Shown: positions 53,620 through 64,000 of the stretch, in pieces | Layout of the letters: each line of letters opens with the position of its first letter | Numbering within the stretch: position 1 is the first letter of the stretch | Assembly: GCF_002742635.1 (NCBI RefSeq) | Contig: NZ_PEGF01000001.1 | Location: 2,542,001-2,606,000, forward strand | DNA from: Caulobacter sp. X | GTDB lineage: Bacteria > Pseudomonadota > Alphaproteobacteria > Caulobacterales > Caulobacteraceae | Direction: 5' to 3' | DNA: 64,000 nt | Position numbers and translations under genes: made by a program | The notes under the pieces: model-generated | Told to the model about the DNA's origin: nothing | The model's input: the letters and a program-made list of their open reading frames with translations, nothing else | Databases searched by the model: none

Positions 53620-55623
53620 CTACACCGTCACCTGGGCGCCCAGCTCGACCACGCGGCCGGGCGGGATCTTGAAGAAGTCCGTCGGATTGGCGGCGTTCTT
53701 CATCAGATAGATGAACAGCCGGTCCTGCCATAGCGGCATGCCGCTGTTGGCCGACGGCACGATCGAGCGCCTCCCTAAGAAGAAGCTGGTGGCCATGATG
53801 TCGAACTTCAGGCCCTGCTTGCGGCACACGGCCAGGGCCTTGGGGATGTTCGGGCTTTCCATGAAGCCGTAGTTGACGATGACCTTCTTGAAGTCGTCGT
53901 TGACCTTCTCGATCTTGACGCGGTCTTCCTCGTTGACGCGCGGCGTTTCGGCCGTGCGGACCGTCAGGATGACGTTGCGCTCGTGCAGAACCTTGTTGTG
54001 CTTGAGGTTGTGCATCAAGGCGACCGGGGTCATGTCCGGGTCCGAGGTCAGGAAGATCGCCGTGCCGGGCGCGCGGTGCGGGGCGCGGGCGCGCAGGATG
54101 TCCATCAGATCGGCGACCGGCAGGCTGTCGCGGCGGGTCTTGTCGCTGAGGATCTGGCTGCCGCGCACCCAGGTCGCCATGATCGTGAACAGCGCCGCCC
54201 CGATCAGAACCGGCAGCCAGCCGCCCGTGAAGAAGCGCAGGGCGTTGGCGCTCAGGAAGGTCAGGTCCAGCGCCATGAACGGGATCAGGAAGCACAGCGA
54301 GGCCGGCAGGCTCCAGTTCCACAGGCGCCGCATGACGATGAAGGCCATGCAGGTGGTCACCACCATGGTGCCGGTCACCGCCAGGCCATAGGCGTGGGCC
54401 AAGGCCGACGAGGTCTGGAAGGTCAGCATGATCGCCATGACCCCGACCAGCAGCATGGTGTTGAGCTGCGGCACGAAGATCTGGCCCGACTGGGTCTCGG
54501 ACGTGCGGCGCACGTCGAGGCGCGGCAGCAGGCCCAGCTGGATCGCCTGCTGGGTCAGCGAGAAGGCGCCGGTGATGACGGCCTGGCTGGCGATGACGGT
54601 CGCGAGACCCGCCAGCAGCACCAGCGGCAGGCGCAGCGCCTCGGGCGCCATCTCGAAGAACCAGTTGAGCTCGGGCATCGGACGTCCAGCCCGCCGGGCG
54701 GCGTCGAACACCGACAGGGCGAAGGCGCCTTGGCCCAGATAGTTCACGATCAGGCAGGGCAGCACGAAGAAGTTCCAGGCCGCCTGGATCGGCCAGCGGC
54801 CAAAGTGGCCCATGTCCGCCGACAGCGCCTCGGCCCCGGTGACCGTCAGGAAGACCGCGCCGAGCACGACGAAGCCCGCCATGCCGTGATGCGCCAGGAA
54901 GTGCACCGCGTAGTGGGGGCTGATCGCCTTGAGGATCTCGGGCTTGTGCGCCAGGTGCCAGGCGCCCAGGGCGAACATCGACAGGAACCAGACGGCGCAG
55001 ATCGGACCAAACAGCGCGCCGACCTTGGCGGTGCCGCGGCTCTGGATGAAGAACAGGCCCAGCAGCATGGCCGTGGCGATCACCAGCACGACCTGGGTGT
55101 TGACCGCATGCTCCAGGGCCGGGATCGTCCGAAGACCCTCGACCGCGGACAGAACCGACATGGCGGGTGTAATCACGGCGTCGCCGTAGAACAGCGCCGC
55201 GCCGGCGACGCCGAGGCCGAACACGAGCGCCGTGCGCCGGCCGATCGCGTGCTGCGCCAGGGCCATCAGCGACAGCACGCCGCCTTCGCCCTTGTTGTCC
55301 GCGCGCATGATGAACACGACATACTTCAGGGTGACGATCAGGATCAGCGCCCAAATCGCCAGCGAGATAACGCCGAAGATTTCGCTACGCACCACGCCGT
55401 CGTGCGCGGCGGCGGCCAGCGCTTCCTTGAACGCGTACAGCGGGCTGGTGCCGATGTCGCCGAAGACGACGCCGATCGAGCCGAGGGCCAGCGCGAGGAA
55501 GCCATGACCCTTCAGGTCATGACCATTCCCGGCCCCATTTGGCGGGCCGCCATCCTGCGAAGGAATGTCGGAAGACGCGGGGGCGCAGTCGGTAGCGGAT
55601 GCGCCTGAGGCTTCGGAAGCCAT
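53620..55623 (-). CDS. kup: Kup family potassium transporter
   Basis: 667 residues. After a ~35-residue polar N-terminus comes the Kup signature LALGSIGVVFGDIGTSPLYAFKEAL (in part GVVFGDIGTSPLYAFK), then about 12 hydrophobic helices and a C-terminal cytosolic domain ending in AQVTV. It imports K+ with protons across the inner membrane. The ATG at 55623 has GGGATTG before it. It diverges from the rrf2-type gene and is followed by the small coupled membrane gene. Confidence 0.95.
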   Translation of the reverse strand: MASEASGASATDCAPASSDIPSQDGGPPNGAGNGHDLKGHGFLALALGSIGVVFGDIGTSPLYAFKEALAAAAHDGVVRSEIFGVISLAIWALILIVTLKYVVFIMRADNKGEGGVLSLMALAQHAIGRRTALVFGLGVAGAALFYGDAVITPAMSVLSAVEGLRTIPALEHAVNTQVVLVIATAMLLGLFFIQSRGTAKVGALFGPICAVWFLSMFALGAWHLAHKPEILKAISPHYAVHFLAHHGMAGFVVLGAVFLTVTGAEALSADMGHFGRWPIQAAWNFFVLPCLIVNYLGQGAFALSVFDAARRAGRPMPELNWFFEMAPEALRLPLVLLAGLATVIASQAVITGAFSLTQQAIQLGLLPRLDVRRTSETQSGQIFVPQLNTMLLVGVMAIMLTFQTSSALAHAYGLAVTGTMVVTTCMAFIVMRRLWNWSLPASLCFLIPFMALDLTFLSANALRFFTGGWLPVLIGAALFTIMATWVRGSQILSDKTRRDSLPVADLMDILRARAPHRAPGTAIFLTSDPDMTPVALMHNLKHNKVLHERNVILTVRTAETPRVNEEDRVKIEKVNDDFKKVIVNYGFMESPNIPKALAVCRKQGLKFDIMATSFFLGRRSIVPSANSGMPLWQDRLFIYLMKNAANPTDFFKIPPGRVVELGAQVTV

Positions 55624-55720
55624 TCAATCCCTCCGGGCCGCCCTCGCAAAACGCTGTCGGCCGACCCATATCGATCAAGCGCGGCGCGATACACCCAATT
55701 GAAGGCGGGTTCAATCGTCC

Positions 55721-55750
55721 CCTAACGTCGCATCGCGCCGTGGCGTTAGG
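55721..55750. promoter_or_regulatory. Inverted repeat in the kup-rrf2 divergent region
   Basis: CCTAACG (55721-55727) and CGTTAGG (55744-55750) form 7-bp inverted arms with a 16-base spacer, between divergent kup and the Rrf2 gene. A possible operator for the Rrf2 protein itself (autoregulation) or for kup. Confidence 0.35.
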
Positions 55751-55804
55751 ATTAAGCAGTTTTCAGTTGAACGCGCCTGCGACAACCTTACGTTCCCGGT
55801 AGAG

Positions 55805-56227
55805 ATGTCCGACAGTCAAAAATTCCCCGTGGCGGCCCACGCCCTGGCCTATCTGGCGCACAAGGAGGCGTTTTCCGCCGACCGCGCCGTGGCCAGCGCC
55901 GAGCTGGCCGCGTCGGTCCCGACCAATCCGGTCGTGGTCCGCCGGGTCACCGCCATGCTGGGCAAGGCGGGGCTGATCGGCGCGCGCGCCGGCGCCAATG
56001 GCGGCGCCTGGCTGCTCAAGCCGGCCGAATCGATCACGCTCGACGTCGTGCTGAAGGCCGTGAACGGCTGCGCCCACCTCGGCGTCGCGCCCAAGGGCGT
56101 CAAGGGCTGCCCGGTCGGCGAGAAGATCCCCGACGCGGTCCGCTCGGCCATCGAGGCCGCCGACGCCGCGGCCGCCGCGCGCCTGGGCCAGATCACGGTC
56201 GCCGACCTCCTCGCCAACGCGCACTAG
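55805..56227 (+). CDS. Rrf2 family transcriptional regulator with two cysteines
   Basis: 140 residues with the Rrf2 winged helix: AAHALAYLAHKEAFSADRAVASAELAASVPTNPVVVRRV, then LIGARAGANGGAWLLK (in parts). Only two cysteines, Cys89 and Cys102 (C-X12-C), in the segment where IscR has three Fe-S ligands. That suggests thiol or disulfide sensing instead of a 2Fe-2S cluster. It lies 140 bases upstream of a flavodoxin-type reductase gene, a likely target. The ATG at 55805 has GGTAGAG just upstream. Confidence 0.88.
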   Translation: MSDSQKFPVAAHALAYLAHKEAFSADRAVASAELAASVPTNPVVVRRVTAMLGKAGLIGARAGANGGAWLLKPAESITLDVVLKAVNGCAHLGVAPKGVKGCPVGEKIPDAVRSAIEAADAAAAARLGQITVADLLANAH

Positions 56228-56322
56228 GCCTTGCCGGCGGCCTTTAGCCGGTCTGAAAATCACCCATAGAAAAATTGCACCAACTTTTGTTGCTGATCCC
56301 TCTAGCGGATGCTCTGGCGCTT

Positions 56323-56332
56323 ATTACGTAAT
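56323..56332. promoter_or_regulatory. Palindrome in the promoter of the flavodoxin-type gene
   Basis: ATTACGTAAT is a 10-bp perfect palindrome 36 bases before the ATG of the reductase gene, next to a GCTA that may be a -10. CAAC-tttt-GTTG (56281-56292) lies further upstream. Candidate operator for a redox regulator. Confidence 0.35.
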
Positions 56333-56367
56333 CGCTACCGTTTCGGTTTCTAATTGAGAGATCACCC

Positions 56368-56982
56368 ATGACCACCGTCGCCATCGCCTATCACTCGGGC
56401 TACGGCCACACCGAAGTTCTCGCCCAGAAGGTCGCCGAGGGCGTCCGCGACGCCGGCCAGACCCCGGTGCTGCTGAAGATCGAGAGCGCCGCCCAGGACT
56501 TCGGCCCGTTCATCGAGGAGATCACCAAGGCCGACGCCGTGATCTTCGGCGCGCCGACCTACATGGGCGACGTCTCGGGCGTGTTCAAAGTGTTCGCCGA
56601 CGCCACCTCGGCGGCGTTCTTCACCGGCGCCTGGAAGGACAAGCTGGCCGCCGGCTTCACCAATTCGCACAGCTTCGCTGGCGACAAGGGTCACGCCCTG
56701 GCTAGCCTGACCATTCTGGCCGCCCAGCACGGCATGAACTGGGTGAACCTCGGCGTCCCCTCGCCGCACGTGACCGCGGCCGAGCGCGGCCCGGATACGC
56801 TGAACCGCGTCGGCTCGTTCATCGGCGTCGCCGCCCAGTCGGACAACGCCTCGCCCGAGATCACCCCGCCCGCCGGCGACCGTGAGACCGCCCGCCTGCT
56901 GGGCGAGCGCGTCGCCAAGGCCGCCGTCCGCTGGACCGCCGGGGCTTCGGCCGCCGAGGCGATCACGACCAAGGCCGCTTAA
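56368..56982 (+). CDS. Flavodoxin family NAD(P)H:quinone oxidoreductase (WrbA-like)
   Basis: 204 residues. The phosphate-binding loop of the FMN site is YHSGYGHTEVLAQKVAEG at residues 8-25; GAPTYMGDVSG binds the flavin. Later FTNSHSFAGDKGHALASLTILAAQHGMNWVNLG follows the WrbA/flavodoxin-family core (in part). It should reduce quinones two electrons at a time to limit redox cycling. The ATG has GAGAGAT just before. A strong terminator at 57023-57052 ends the gene. Confidence 0.9.
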   Translation: MTTVAIAYHSGYGHTEVLAQKVAEGVRDAGQTPVLLKIESAAQDFGPFIEEITKADAVIFGAPTYMGDVSGVFKVFADATSAAFFTGAWKDKLAAGFTNSHSFAGDKGHALASLTILAAQHGMNWVNLGVPSPHVTAAERGPDTLNRVGSFIGVAAQSDNASPEITPPAGDRETARLLGERVAKAAVRWTAGASAAEAITTKAA

Positions 56983-57022
56983 TCGCCACGGTCGCGGCCT
57001 CCCCCTCCCAGCCGCGGCCAGG

Positions 57023-57052
57023 AAGGCGCGCGCCCCGCCCGGCGCGCGCCTT
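57023..57052 (+). terminator. Strong stem-loop between the quinone reductase and maeB genes
   Basis: A perfect 12-bp stem (AAGGCGCGCGCC / GGCGCGCGCCTT) with a 6-base loop, followed rightward by TCGACTTT. It lies between convergent genes and may also act leftward for maeB. Confidence 0.82.
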
Positions 57053-57067
57053 TCGACTTTCTGGAAC

Positions 57068-59350
<2,283 letters not shown>

Positions 59351-59507
59351 CCGGCGTTTCCCATTCCTGCTGCGCAAGTTGATCGTGGGACGCGCCGATC
59401 GATGCGAACGCGCCCTTATGCGCGCTCAGCGTAGCGACCGGGAACCGGCGTCACAACAGGCCACGCTCGCGAAAAGTCCAGCAAACGCTTGTTGGAATTG
59501 GCGTTGC

Positions 59508-59548
59508 GTCAACCTCGCTGACCTTTCGTCACCCGGGGCGAGGTTGAC
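59508..59548. promoter_or_regulatory. 11-bp inverted repeat with nested hairpin upstream of dapB
   Basis: Perfect arms GTCAACCTCGC (59508-59518) and GCGAGGTTGAC (59538-59548) enclose a second palindrome TGAC-ctttc-GTCA (59519-59531). It ends 54 bases before the dapB start. Could be an operator or a structured leader for dapB or maeB. It does not resemble a lysine riboswitch. Confidence 0.5.
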
Positions 59549-59602
59549 CTTGAGGGGGCGGATGGGCGATTGGCAGGGTCGAAGAGCGCGAGAGGAAAGC
59601 CG

Positions 59603-60391
59603 TTGACCCAGCCCGTGAAGATCGCCGTCGCCGGCGCCCTCGGCCGCATGGGCCAGGCCGTCATCCAGACGCTGGACGGCCGTCACGACGTGGTGCTGGC
59701 CGCCCGCTTCGATCGCCCAGAGGCGGAGGGCGAGCTGCTGGTCAGCGCCGACGCGGCCCTGGCCGCCGCCGATGTCGTCATCGACTTCACCCTGCCCGAG
59801 GCCTCGGCGTTGCTGGCCGAAGCCGCCGCCGCCCGCGCCGTCCACCATGCCCACGCGCCGGCCCTGGTCATTGGCTCGACCGGCTTCTCGCCCGAGCAGC
59901 TGGCCCGGATCGAGGCGGCCGCCCACAAGGTGGCGATCGTTCGCTCGGGCAACTATTCGCTGGGCGTCAACATGCTGATGGGCCTGGTGCGCCAGGCCGC
60001 CGCCGCCTTGCCGGCCTCGGATTGGGACATCGAGGTCTTCGAGGCCCACCATAAGCGCAAGATCGACGCGCCCTCGGGCACGGCCCTGATGCTGGGCGAG
60101 GCGGCCGCCGAAGGGCGGGGCGTGGACCTGGCCGCGGTCGCCGATCGCGGCCGCGACGGCGTCACGGGCCCCCGCAAGGAAGGCGCGATCGGCTTTTCGG
60201 TCGTGCGCGGCGGCGGCATCGTCGGCGAGCACAGCGTGATCTTCGCCGGCGAGTCCGAGACCCTGACCTTGTCGCACTCGGCCATCGACCGGGGCCTGTT
60301 CGCCCGGGGCGCGGTGGCCGCCGCGGCCTGGACAAAGGGCAAGCCGCCGGGTCTCTATGACATGCAGGACGTGCTCGGCTTTAAGAAGTAG
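59603..60391 (+). CDS. dapB: 4-hydroxy-tetrahydrodipicolinate reductase
   Basis: 262 residues. Second committed enzyme of lysine and diaminopimelate synthesis, using NAD(P)H. The nucleotide motif [10 protein letters not shown] opens the protein. The substrate-binding [16 protein letters not shown] holds the catalytic His149/His150 and Lys153. I start at TTG 59603 with AGAGGA 6 bases upstream; an upstream frame is longer but starts without support. The AsmA-like gene follows 51 bases downstream. Confidence 0.95.
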   Translation: MTQPVKIAVAGALGRMGQAVIQTLDGRHDVVLAARFDRPEAEGELLVSADAALAAADVVIDFTLPEASALLAEAAAARAVHHAHAPALVIGSTGFSPEQLARIEAAAHKVAIVRSGNYSLGVNMLMGLVRQAAAALPASDWDIEVFEAHHKRKIDAPSGTALMLGEAAAEGRGVDLAAVADRGRDGVTGPRKEGAIGFSVVRGGGIVGEHSVIFAGESETLTLSHSAIDRGLFARGAVAAAAWTKGKPPGLYDMQDVLGFKK

Positions 60392-60442
60392 GGATCCAAA
60401 GCTGAGCCGGGGGGCTTCTTAGGAACCAGACTTCGGGATCTG

Positions 60443-63400
60443 ATGGCCGAACCCTCCACCGCCGCCGCATCGAAAGAGCCGCCCCGCAAGGCGTGGGGCC
60501 GCGCGCGGCTGGTCGATCTCGGCCTCGAGGCCGTGTCCTTGTCGATGCTGGCCTTCATCGCCACCGGGCTCGTCGTCTGGTCGGGACGGCGCGAGATCAG
60601 CCGCGAACTGGCCGAGAGCTGGCTGCGCGACCACGGGATCGAGGCCGCCGTCGAGATCGACGACCTGGACGCCACGGGCTTTTCCGGCCGTGTCCGCCTG
60701 GGATCGCGCGACAACCCGGTTTTCGCCGCCGATCGGCTGGAGGTCGCCTACGACCTGGCCGCGCCCTGGACCGGCGAGCGGTTTGGCGTTCAGACCAAGG
60801 CCGTGCGGCTGGTTCGCCCGAGAATCCTGGCCAGCGTCGATCGGAAGGGCCGCGTCCGCTTTGGCGCGCTTCAGCCCCTGATCGACGAGGTCCTGAAGGC
60901 GCCCAAGAAACCCAACGTCCCCGGCCCGGCGATCCTGGTCGAGGACGCGCGCCTGGATCTTTCCACCCCTGGCGGCCGCGTCCGCGTCACCGGCGACGCC
61001 AGCCTCGACGACGGCCAGCTGTTGCGCCTGGATGGCCGCCTGGCCCCTCTGCGCTACGCCGTCCCCGACCTGGCGTTGACGACCAAGGGCGCCACGGTGA
61101 CCGCCCGCAAGCGCGGCGATCGCCTGACCGTCGAGGTCTCGCTGGCGATCGACAGCCTGGAGGCGAGGGACGCCGATCTCGCCGGCGCGGTCGCCAAGCT
61201 GTCGGCGGACCTGCCCTATCCCGATCTTGCCGCGATGAAGGCCAACGGGCCGCTGGAGGCTCGGCTGGCGCTGACGGCCGGGAACGGCCGGGTCGCCGAG
61301 ACGCAGGGGCGTGATCTCGCCGCCGATTTGAGCTTGGCTGGGCGCTTCGATGGCGGGCTCGACGCCTTCGCCTTCCTCGGCCGGTCGCGCGGCGTGGTGC
61401 GGGGCGATCGACTGTCGGCGCCGACGCTGGAGGCCCGTTCGGCCAGTCTGTCGCTGGACGCGCCCCGGATCACCATCGGTCGCCAGGCGGGGCGCACGAC
61501 CGTGCGGGGGGCGATGCAGTCCAGTCTGGTCGCGGACCAGGCCTTGGCCGGTGGAACGGCGCTGCGGGGTCTGAAGGCTTCGGCCGGCTCCGCCAACCTG
61601 GGCATGGCGTTCGACAGCCAGGGCCTTGCGGTCAGCGGCCCGTTGGCGCTCGACGCGACCGCCCAGCGCTTGGCGAACGGCGGCGTGGCGCTCTCCGACG
61701 CGCGGTTGGAGGCTAGGGGCAAGATCGACCAGGGGCCGGGCGGCCTGACCCTGGCCTTGAACGGCTCGGCGCGCGGTCGCAGCGGAATCTCGGCCCCCGA
61801 CGCCGAGCGCCTGGCGGCGCTGATTCCCAATCCGGCCTATGGCAAGCCGCTATCCCGCGCCTTGCGGACGTTCGAGCTGGCCGCGCCCAGCCTTGGGCTG
61901 GACATCAAGGGCGGCCGGACGCGCGCGACCCTGGCCCAAGGCGCGACCCTGTCGGCTCCGAACGGCGTGAAGGTCGCGATCGCCGCGCCTAAGGGCTTGC
62001 TGCTCGACGCCGGTCCCGAGGGCGCTCGGGGCGCATTGCAGGTCTCGCTGACGGGCGGCGGACTGCCGACCGTGAAGGCGCTGGCGCCGCAATGGCGGAT
62101 GGCGGGCGGCGTGCTGACCTCGCCGCTGTCTCTGGCGGTCGAGAATTTCGACCTGCCGCCGATCCAGGGCGTCACGGGCCAAGTTGACGGCCAGGCGCGG
62201 CTGGCGGGCGGGCGCTTCACCCTGACGGCGTCCAAGTGCTCGCCGCTGACCGCCAAGGCCTATGCGCTGGGCGACAACCCGGTCACGGACATCAAGGCCG
62301 AGCTGTGCCCGGCCAAGGCGCCGCTAGTCCTGGCCGGCGCGGGCGGCTGGAGCGCGAACCTCATGTTCGAGGACGGCGAAGGCGCCCTGGCCGTGGCCCA
62401 GGCCAAACTGCAAGGGATCAAGGGCGAGGCCAGCTTCGGCGGGACGGGCGGCTTCGATCGCGCCAGCGTGCGGGTCGAGCAAGCCGCCGCGACCGACGCC
62501 GCGCCCGAGCGACGCTTCAACCCGATCCTCGCGAAGGGTCAGCTGGCTCTGACCGGCGGCGTCTGGGGCGGGACCTTCCAGGCCGCGACTCCGACCGGCG
62601 CGCCGCTGGGCGAGATCCGTTTGCGCCACGTCGTGGCGACGGGCCGGGGGCAGGCCGATATCGACGCCTCCAAGCTGGTGTTCGCCAAGGACGGCCTGCA
62701 GCCGGGCGATCTTTCGCCGATGGCCAGCTTCGCCCGCGAGGCCAAGGGCCCGGCCAGCTTCACCGGGGTCTTCGCCTGGGACGGCCAGGGCGCGACCAGC
62801 CGCGGCCGCCTGGTCGCCAACCGGATCGATTTCACCAGTCCGATCGGCTTCGTCGCCACGCTCGATGGCGCTGTCGACTTCGACAGCCTGGCGCCGCTGA
62901 CCACGCGGCCGGGGCAGTCCCTGAAGGTCGTGCGCATCGACTCCCTGGTGCCGTTGACGGCGGTTGAGTCGGTGTTCCAGCTGGGCGCCGACGCCCTGCA
63001 CATCTCCAAGGCGACGTTCGAGGCGGCCAAGGGGCGGATTTCGATCGAGCCGACCGACGTGCCCCTGGCGGCCGACAAGACGATCAGGGGCGTGATCGTG
63101 GTCGAGCACCTGGACCTCGGCGAACTGATCGCCGCCTCGTCCCTGGCCGAGAAGGTCAAGGTCCAGGCGGTGGTCGACGGCCGCCTGCCGTTCACCTTCG
63201 GGCCCGAAGGGCTGCGCTTCCAGCAGGGCAAGATCAGCGCCATCCAGCCGGGTCGGCTGGAAATCTCGCGCGCGGCCCTGACCAACGTCGCCGCCAGCCC
63301 GACCGACGCGCCAGGCGCGCCGCCGTCGCCGCCCGCTCAGGTCAACGCCATCCAGGACTTCGCTTATCAGGCCATGGAGAACCTGGCGTTCGACCAGCTG

Positions 63401-63679
63401 GAGGCCGGCGTGAACAGCACCGACAAGGGCCGGCTGGGAATCCTGTTCCACATCAAGGGCCAGCACGACCCGAAGGTCCCGGAGAAGGCGAAGGTCGGCT
63501 TGATAGACCTGATCCGCGGTCGCGCCTTCGACAAGCGCATCGCCCTGCCAGCCAAGACGCCGGTCGATCTGACCCTCGACACGTCCTTGAACTTCGACGA
63601 GCTTCTGGCCGACTGGCGCAGCTGGTTCGAACGCCAGGGATCCCAGACACCGCCCCGTTCAGGTCCGGTTCAACCGTGA
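60443..63679 (+). CDS. AsmA-like protein of the YdbH type (intermembrane phospholipid transport)
   Basis: 1078 residues. One N-terminal transmembrane anchor at about 28-50 (LEAVSLSMLAFIATGLVVW) is followed by a very long periplasmic beta-rich region, the repeating-beta-groove fold of AsmA-like proteins. The C-terminal KTPVDLTLDTSLNFDELLADWRSWF region is typical of YdbH. In E. coli YdbH moves phospholipids to the outer membrane with the lipoprotein YnbE. The next two genes encode YnbE- and YdbL-like proteins, which supports the assignment. Confidence 0.9.
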   Translation: MAEPSTAAASKEPPRKAWGRARLVDLGLEAVSLSMLAFIATGLVVWSGRREISRELAESWLRDHGIEAAVEIDDLDATGFSGRVRLGSRDNPVFAADRLEVAYDLAAPWTGERFGVQTKAVRLVRPRILASVDRKGRVRFGALQPLIDEVLKAPKKPNVPGPAILVEDARLDLSTPGGRVRVTGDASLDDGQLLRLDGRLAPLRYAVPDLALTTKGATVTARKRGDRLTVEVSLAIDSLEARDADLAGAVAKLSADLPYPDLAAMKANGPLEARLALTAGNGRVAETQGRDLAADLSLAGRFDGGLDAFAFLGRSRGVVRGDRLSAPTLEARSASLSLDAPRITIGRQAGRTTVRGAMQSSLVADQALAGGTALRGLKASAGSANLGMAFDSQGLAVSGPLALDATAQRLANGGVALSDARLEARGKIDQGPGGLTLALNGSARGRSGISAPDAERLAALIPNPAYGKPLSRALRTFELAAPSLGLDIKGGRTRATLAQGATLSAPNGVKVAIAAPKGLLLDAGPEGARGALQVSLTGGGLPTVKALAPQWRMAGGVLTSPLSLAVENFDLPPIQGVTGQVDGQARLAGGRFTLTASKCSPLTAKAYALGDNPVTDIKAELCPAKAPLVLAGAGGWSANLMFEDGEGALAVAQAKLQGIKGEASFGGTGGFDRASVRVEQAAATDAAPERRFNPILAKGQLALTGGVWGGTFQAATPTGAPLGEIRLRHVVATGRGQADIDASKLVFAKDGLQPGDLSPMASFAREAKGPASFTGVFAWDGQGATSRGRLVANRIDFTSPIGFVATLDGAVDFDSLAPLTTRPGQSLKVVRIDSLVPLTAVESVFQLGADALHISKATFEAAKGRISIEPTDVPLAADKTIRGVIVVEHLDLGELIAASSLAEKVKVQAVVDGRLPFTFGPEGLRFQQGKISAIQPGRLEISRAALTNVAASPTDAPGAPPSPPAQVNAIQDFAYQAMENLAFDQLEAGVNSTDKGRLGILFHIKGQHDPKVPEKAKVGLIDLIRGRAFDKRIALPAKTPVDLTLDTSLNFDELLADWRSWFERQGSQTPPRSGPVQP

Positions 63680-63714
63680 CCGTCCATCCTGCGCAAGAAT
63701 TGGAGACTAGACGC

Positions 63715-63900
63715 ATGAGACAGCGCGCCCTTTTTCTGGGCCTCGCCATGACGGGAGCCCTGGCGGCGGCCGCCTGCACCCCGACGGTGCGGGTCAAGGT
63801 CGATCCGATCAACATCTACGCCAAGCTGGACGCCGACGTGCGCGTGCGGCTGGACAAGGAAGTCCAGTCGCTGATCCAGCAAAACCCGAACCTGTTCTAA
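63715..63900 (+). CDS. YnbE-like outer-membrane lipoprotein
   Basis: 61 residues. A lipobox (AAAAC) follows a short signal sequence. The mature part has TPTVRVKVDPINIYAKLDADVRVRLDKEVQSLIQQNPNLF (in part KVDPINIYAKLDADVRV), the YnbE family signature. In E. coli it sits in the outer membrane and its beta-strands extend the C-terminus of YdbH. The ATG at 63715 has GGAG 9 bases upstream; a longer frame would overlap the AsmA-like gene. Confidence 0.9.
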   Translation: MRQRALFLGLAMTGALAAAACTPTVRVKVDPINIYAKLDADVRVRLDKEVQSLIQQNPNLF

Positions 63901-63915
63901 GCAAGGAGGACCGAC

Positions 63916-64000
63916 ATGATCCGCAAGACGATGACGGTTCTGGCGCTGGGCCTGGCGATGACCGCCGCCGGCGCGAACCTGGCCCTGGCCCAATCGGCCG
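63916..64000 (+). CDS. YdbL-like periplasmic protein (5' end only, cut by window edge)
   Basis: Only about 28 codons are visible: a signal peptide MIRKTMTVLALGLAMTAAG.. ending in an alanine-rich cleavage region (LALAQSA). AAGGAGG at 63903-63909 precedes the ATG. Its position directly after the YnbE-like gene, 16 bases downstream, is that of ydbL (DUF1318) in the AsmA-like cluster. YdbL is reported to prevent YnbE polymerisation. The family call rests mainly on position. Confidence 0.6.
   Translation, partial: MIRKTMTVLALGLAMTAAGANLALAQSA

Overview
The window is a stretch of high-GC chromosome from an alphaproteobacterium, almost certainly a Caulobacter or close Caulobacteraceae relative. The basis is the very high GC at third codon positions, a full-length 1606-residue NAD-glutamate dehydrogenase of the GdhZ type, sigma-73-like promoter elements, frequent GTG and TTG starts, an AsmA-like/YnbE/YdbL cluster, and a set of GC-rich palindromic intergenic repeats. 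I see no rRNA, tRNA, CRISPR array, insertion sequence or prophage. Most of the window is core metabolism. The accessory material is confined to two small lower-GC islets.

Layout. 1-6.7 kb: an edge-truncated class III adenylate cyclase/ATPase signalling protein, purH, a dienelactone-hydrolase-like enzyme and a DUF418 membrane protein. 6.7-17.3 kb: gdhZ, an AI-2E-type permease, a Ugd plus UDP-glucuronate 4-epimerase pair (UDP-glucose to UDP-galacturonate), an EamA permease and an SDR. 17.6-20.9 kb: a quinone oxidoreductase, an isoaspartyl peptidase, a GlxA-type AraC regulator and a DUF4242 protein. 20.9-24.0 kb is gene-poor: a ~120-bp composite repeat, two tandem paralogous ~100-residue membrane proteins, two perfect or near-perfect palindromic elements, a probable free-standing RNA with its own terminator, and a lower-GC gene of unknown function.

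24.0-36.7 kb: rsmB-rpe-heparinase operon, a mini heme-copper-oxidase-like protein, an SDHAF4 homologue, ggt, pyrF, marC, a ubiquinone hydroxylase, a trx(YbbN)-LonN-Trm112 operon, a ProX-like editing protein and a DUF6065 protein. 36.7-43.6 kb: a 1107-residue beta-propeller/amidohydrolase fusion, then glmM and glmS transcribed divergently (amino sugar supply for the envelope). 43.6-50.8 kb: a cationic amino acid permease, a CFA-type methyltransferase, a TrmO-like protein, a SnoaL/DUF1232 pair, an HSD10-like SDR, a lipoprotein, a LysE exporter, MAPEG and KTSC proteins. 50.8-51.9 kb: two small secreted ORFans bracketed by inverted copies of a second repeat family. 51.9-64 kb: argG, kup with a small membrane protein, an Rrf2 regulator next to a flavodoxin-type quinone reductase, maeB, dapB, and the start of an AsmA-like/YnbE/YdbL envelope lipid-transport cluster that runs off the right edge.

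Common themes are nitrogen and amino acid metabolism (gdhZ, argG, dapB, ggt, asparaginase-like, two amino acid transporters), nucleotide synthesis (purH, pyrF) and envelope precursor supply (ugd, glmM, glmS, dapB, CFA synthase, AsmA-like). Four of the GC-rich composite repeats sit between the 3' ends of converging genes, where they probably act as bidirectional terminators or supercoiling and structure elements.
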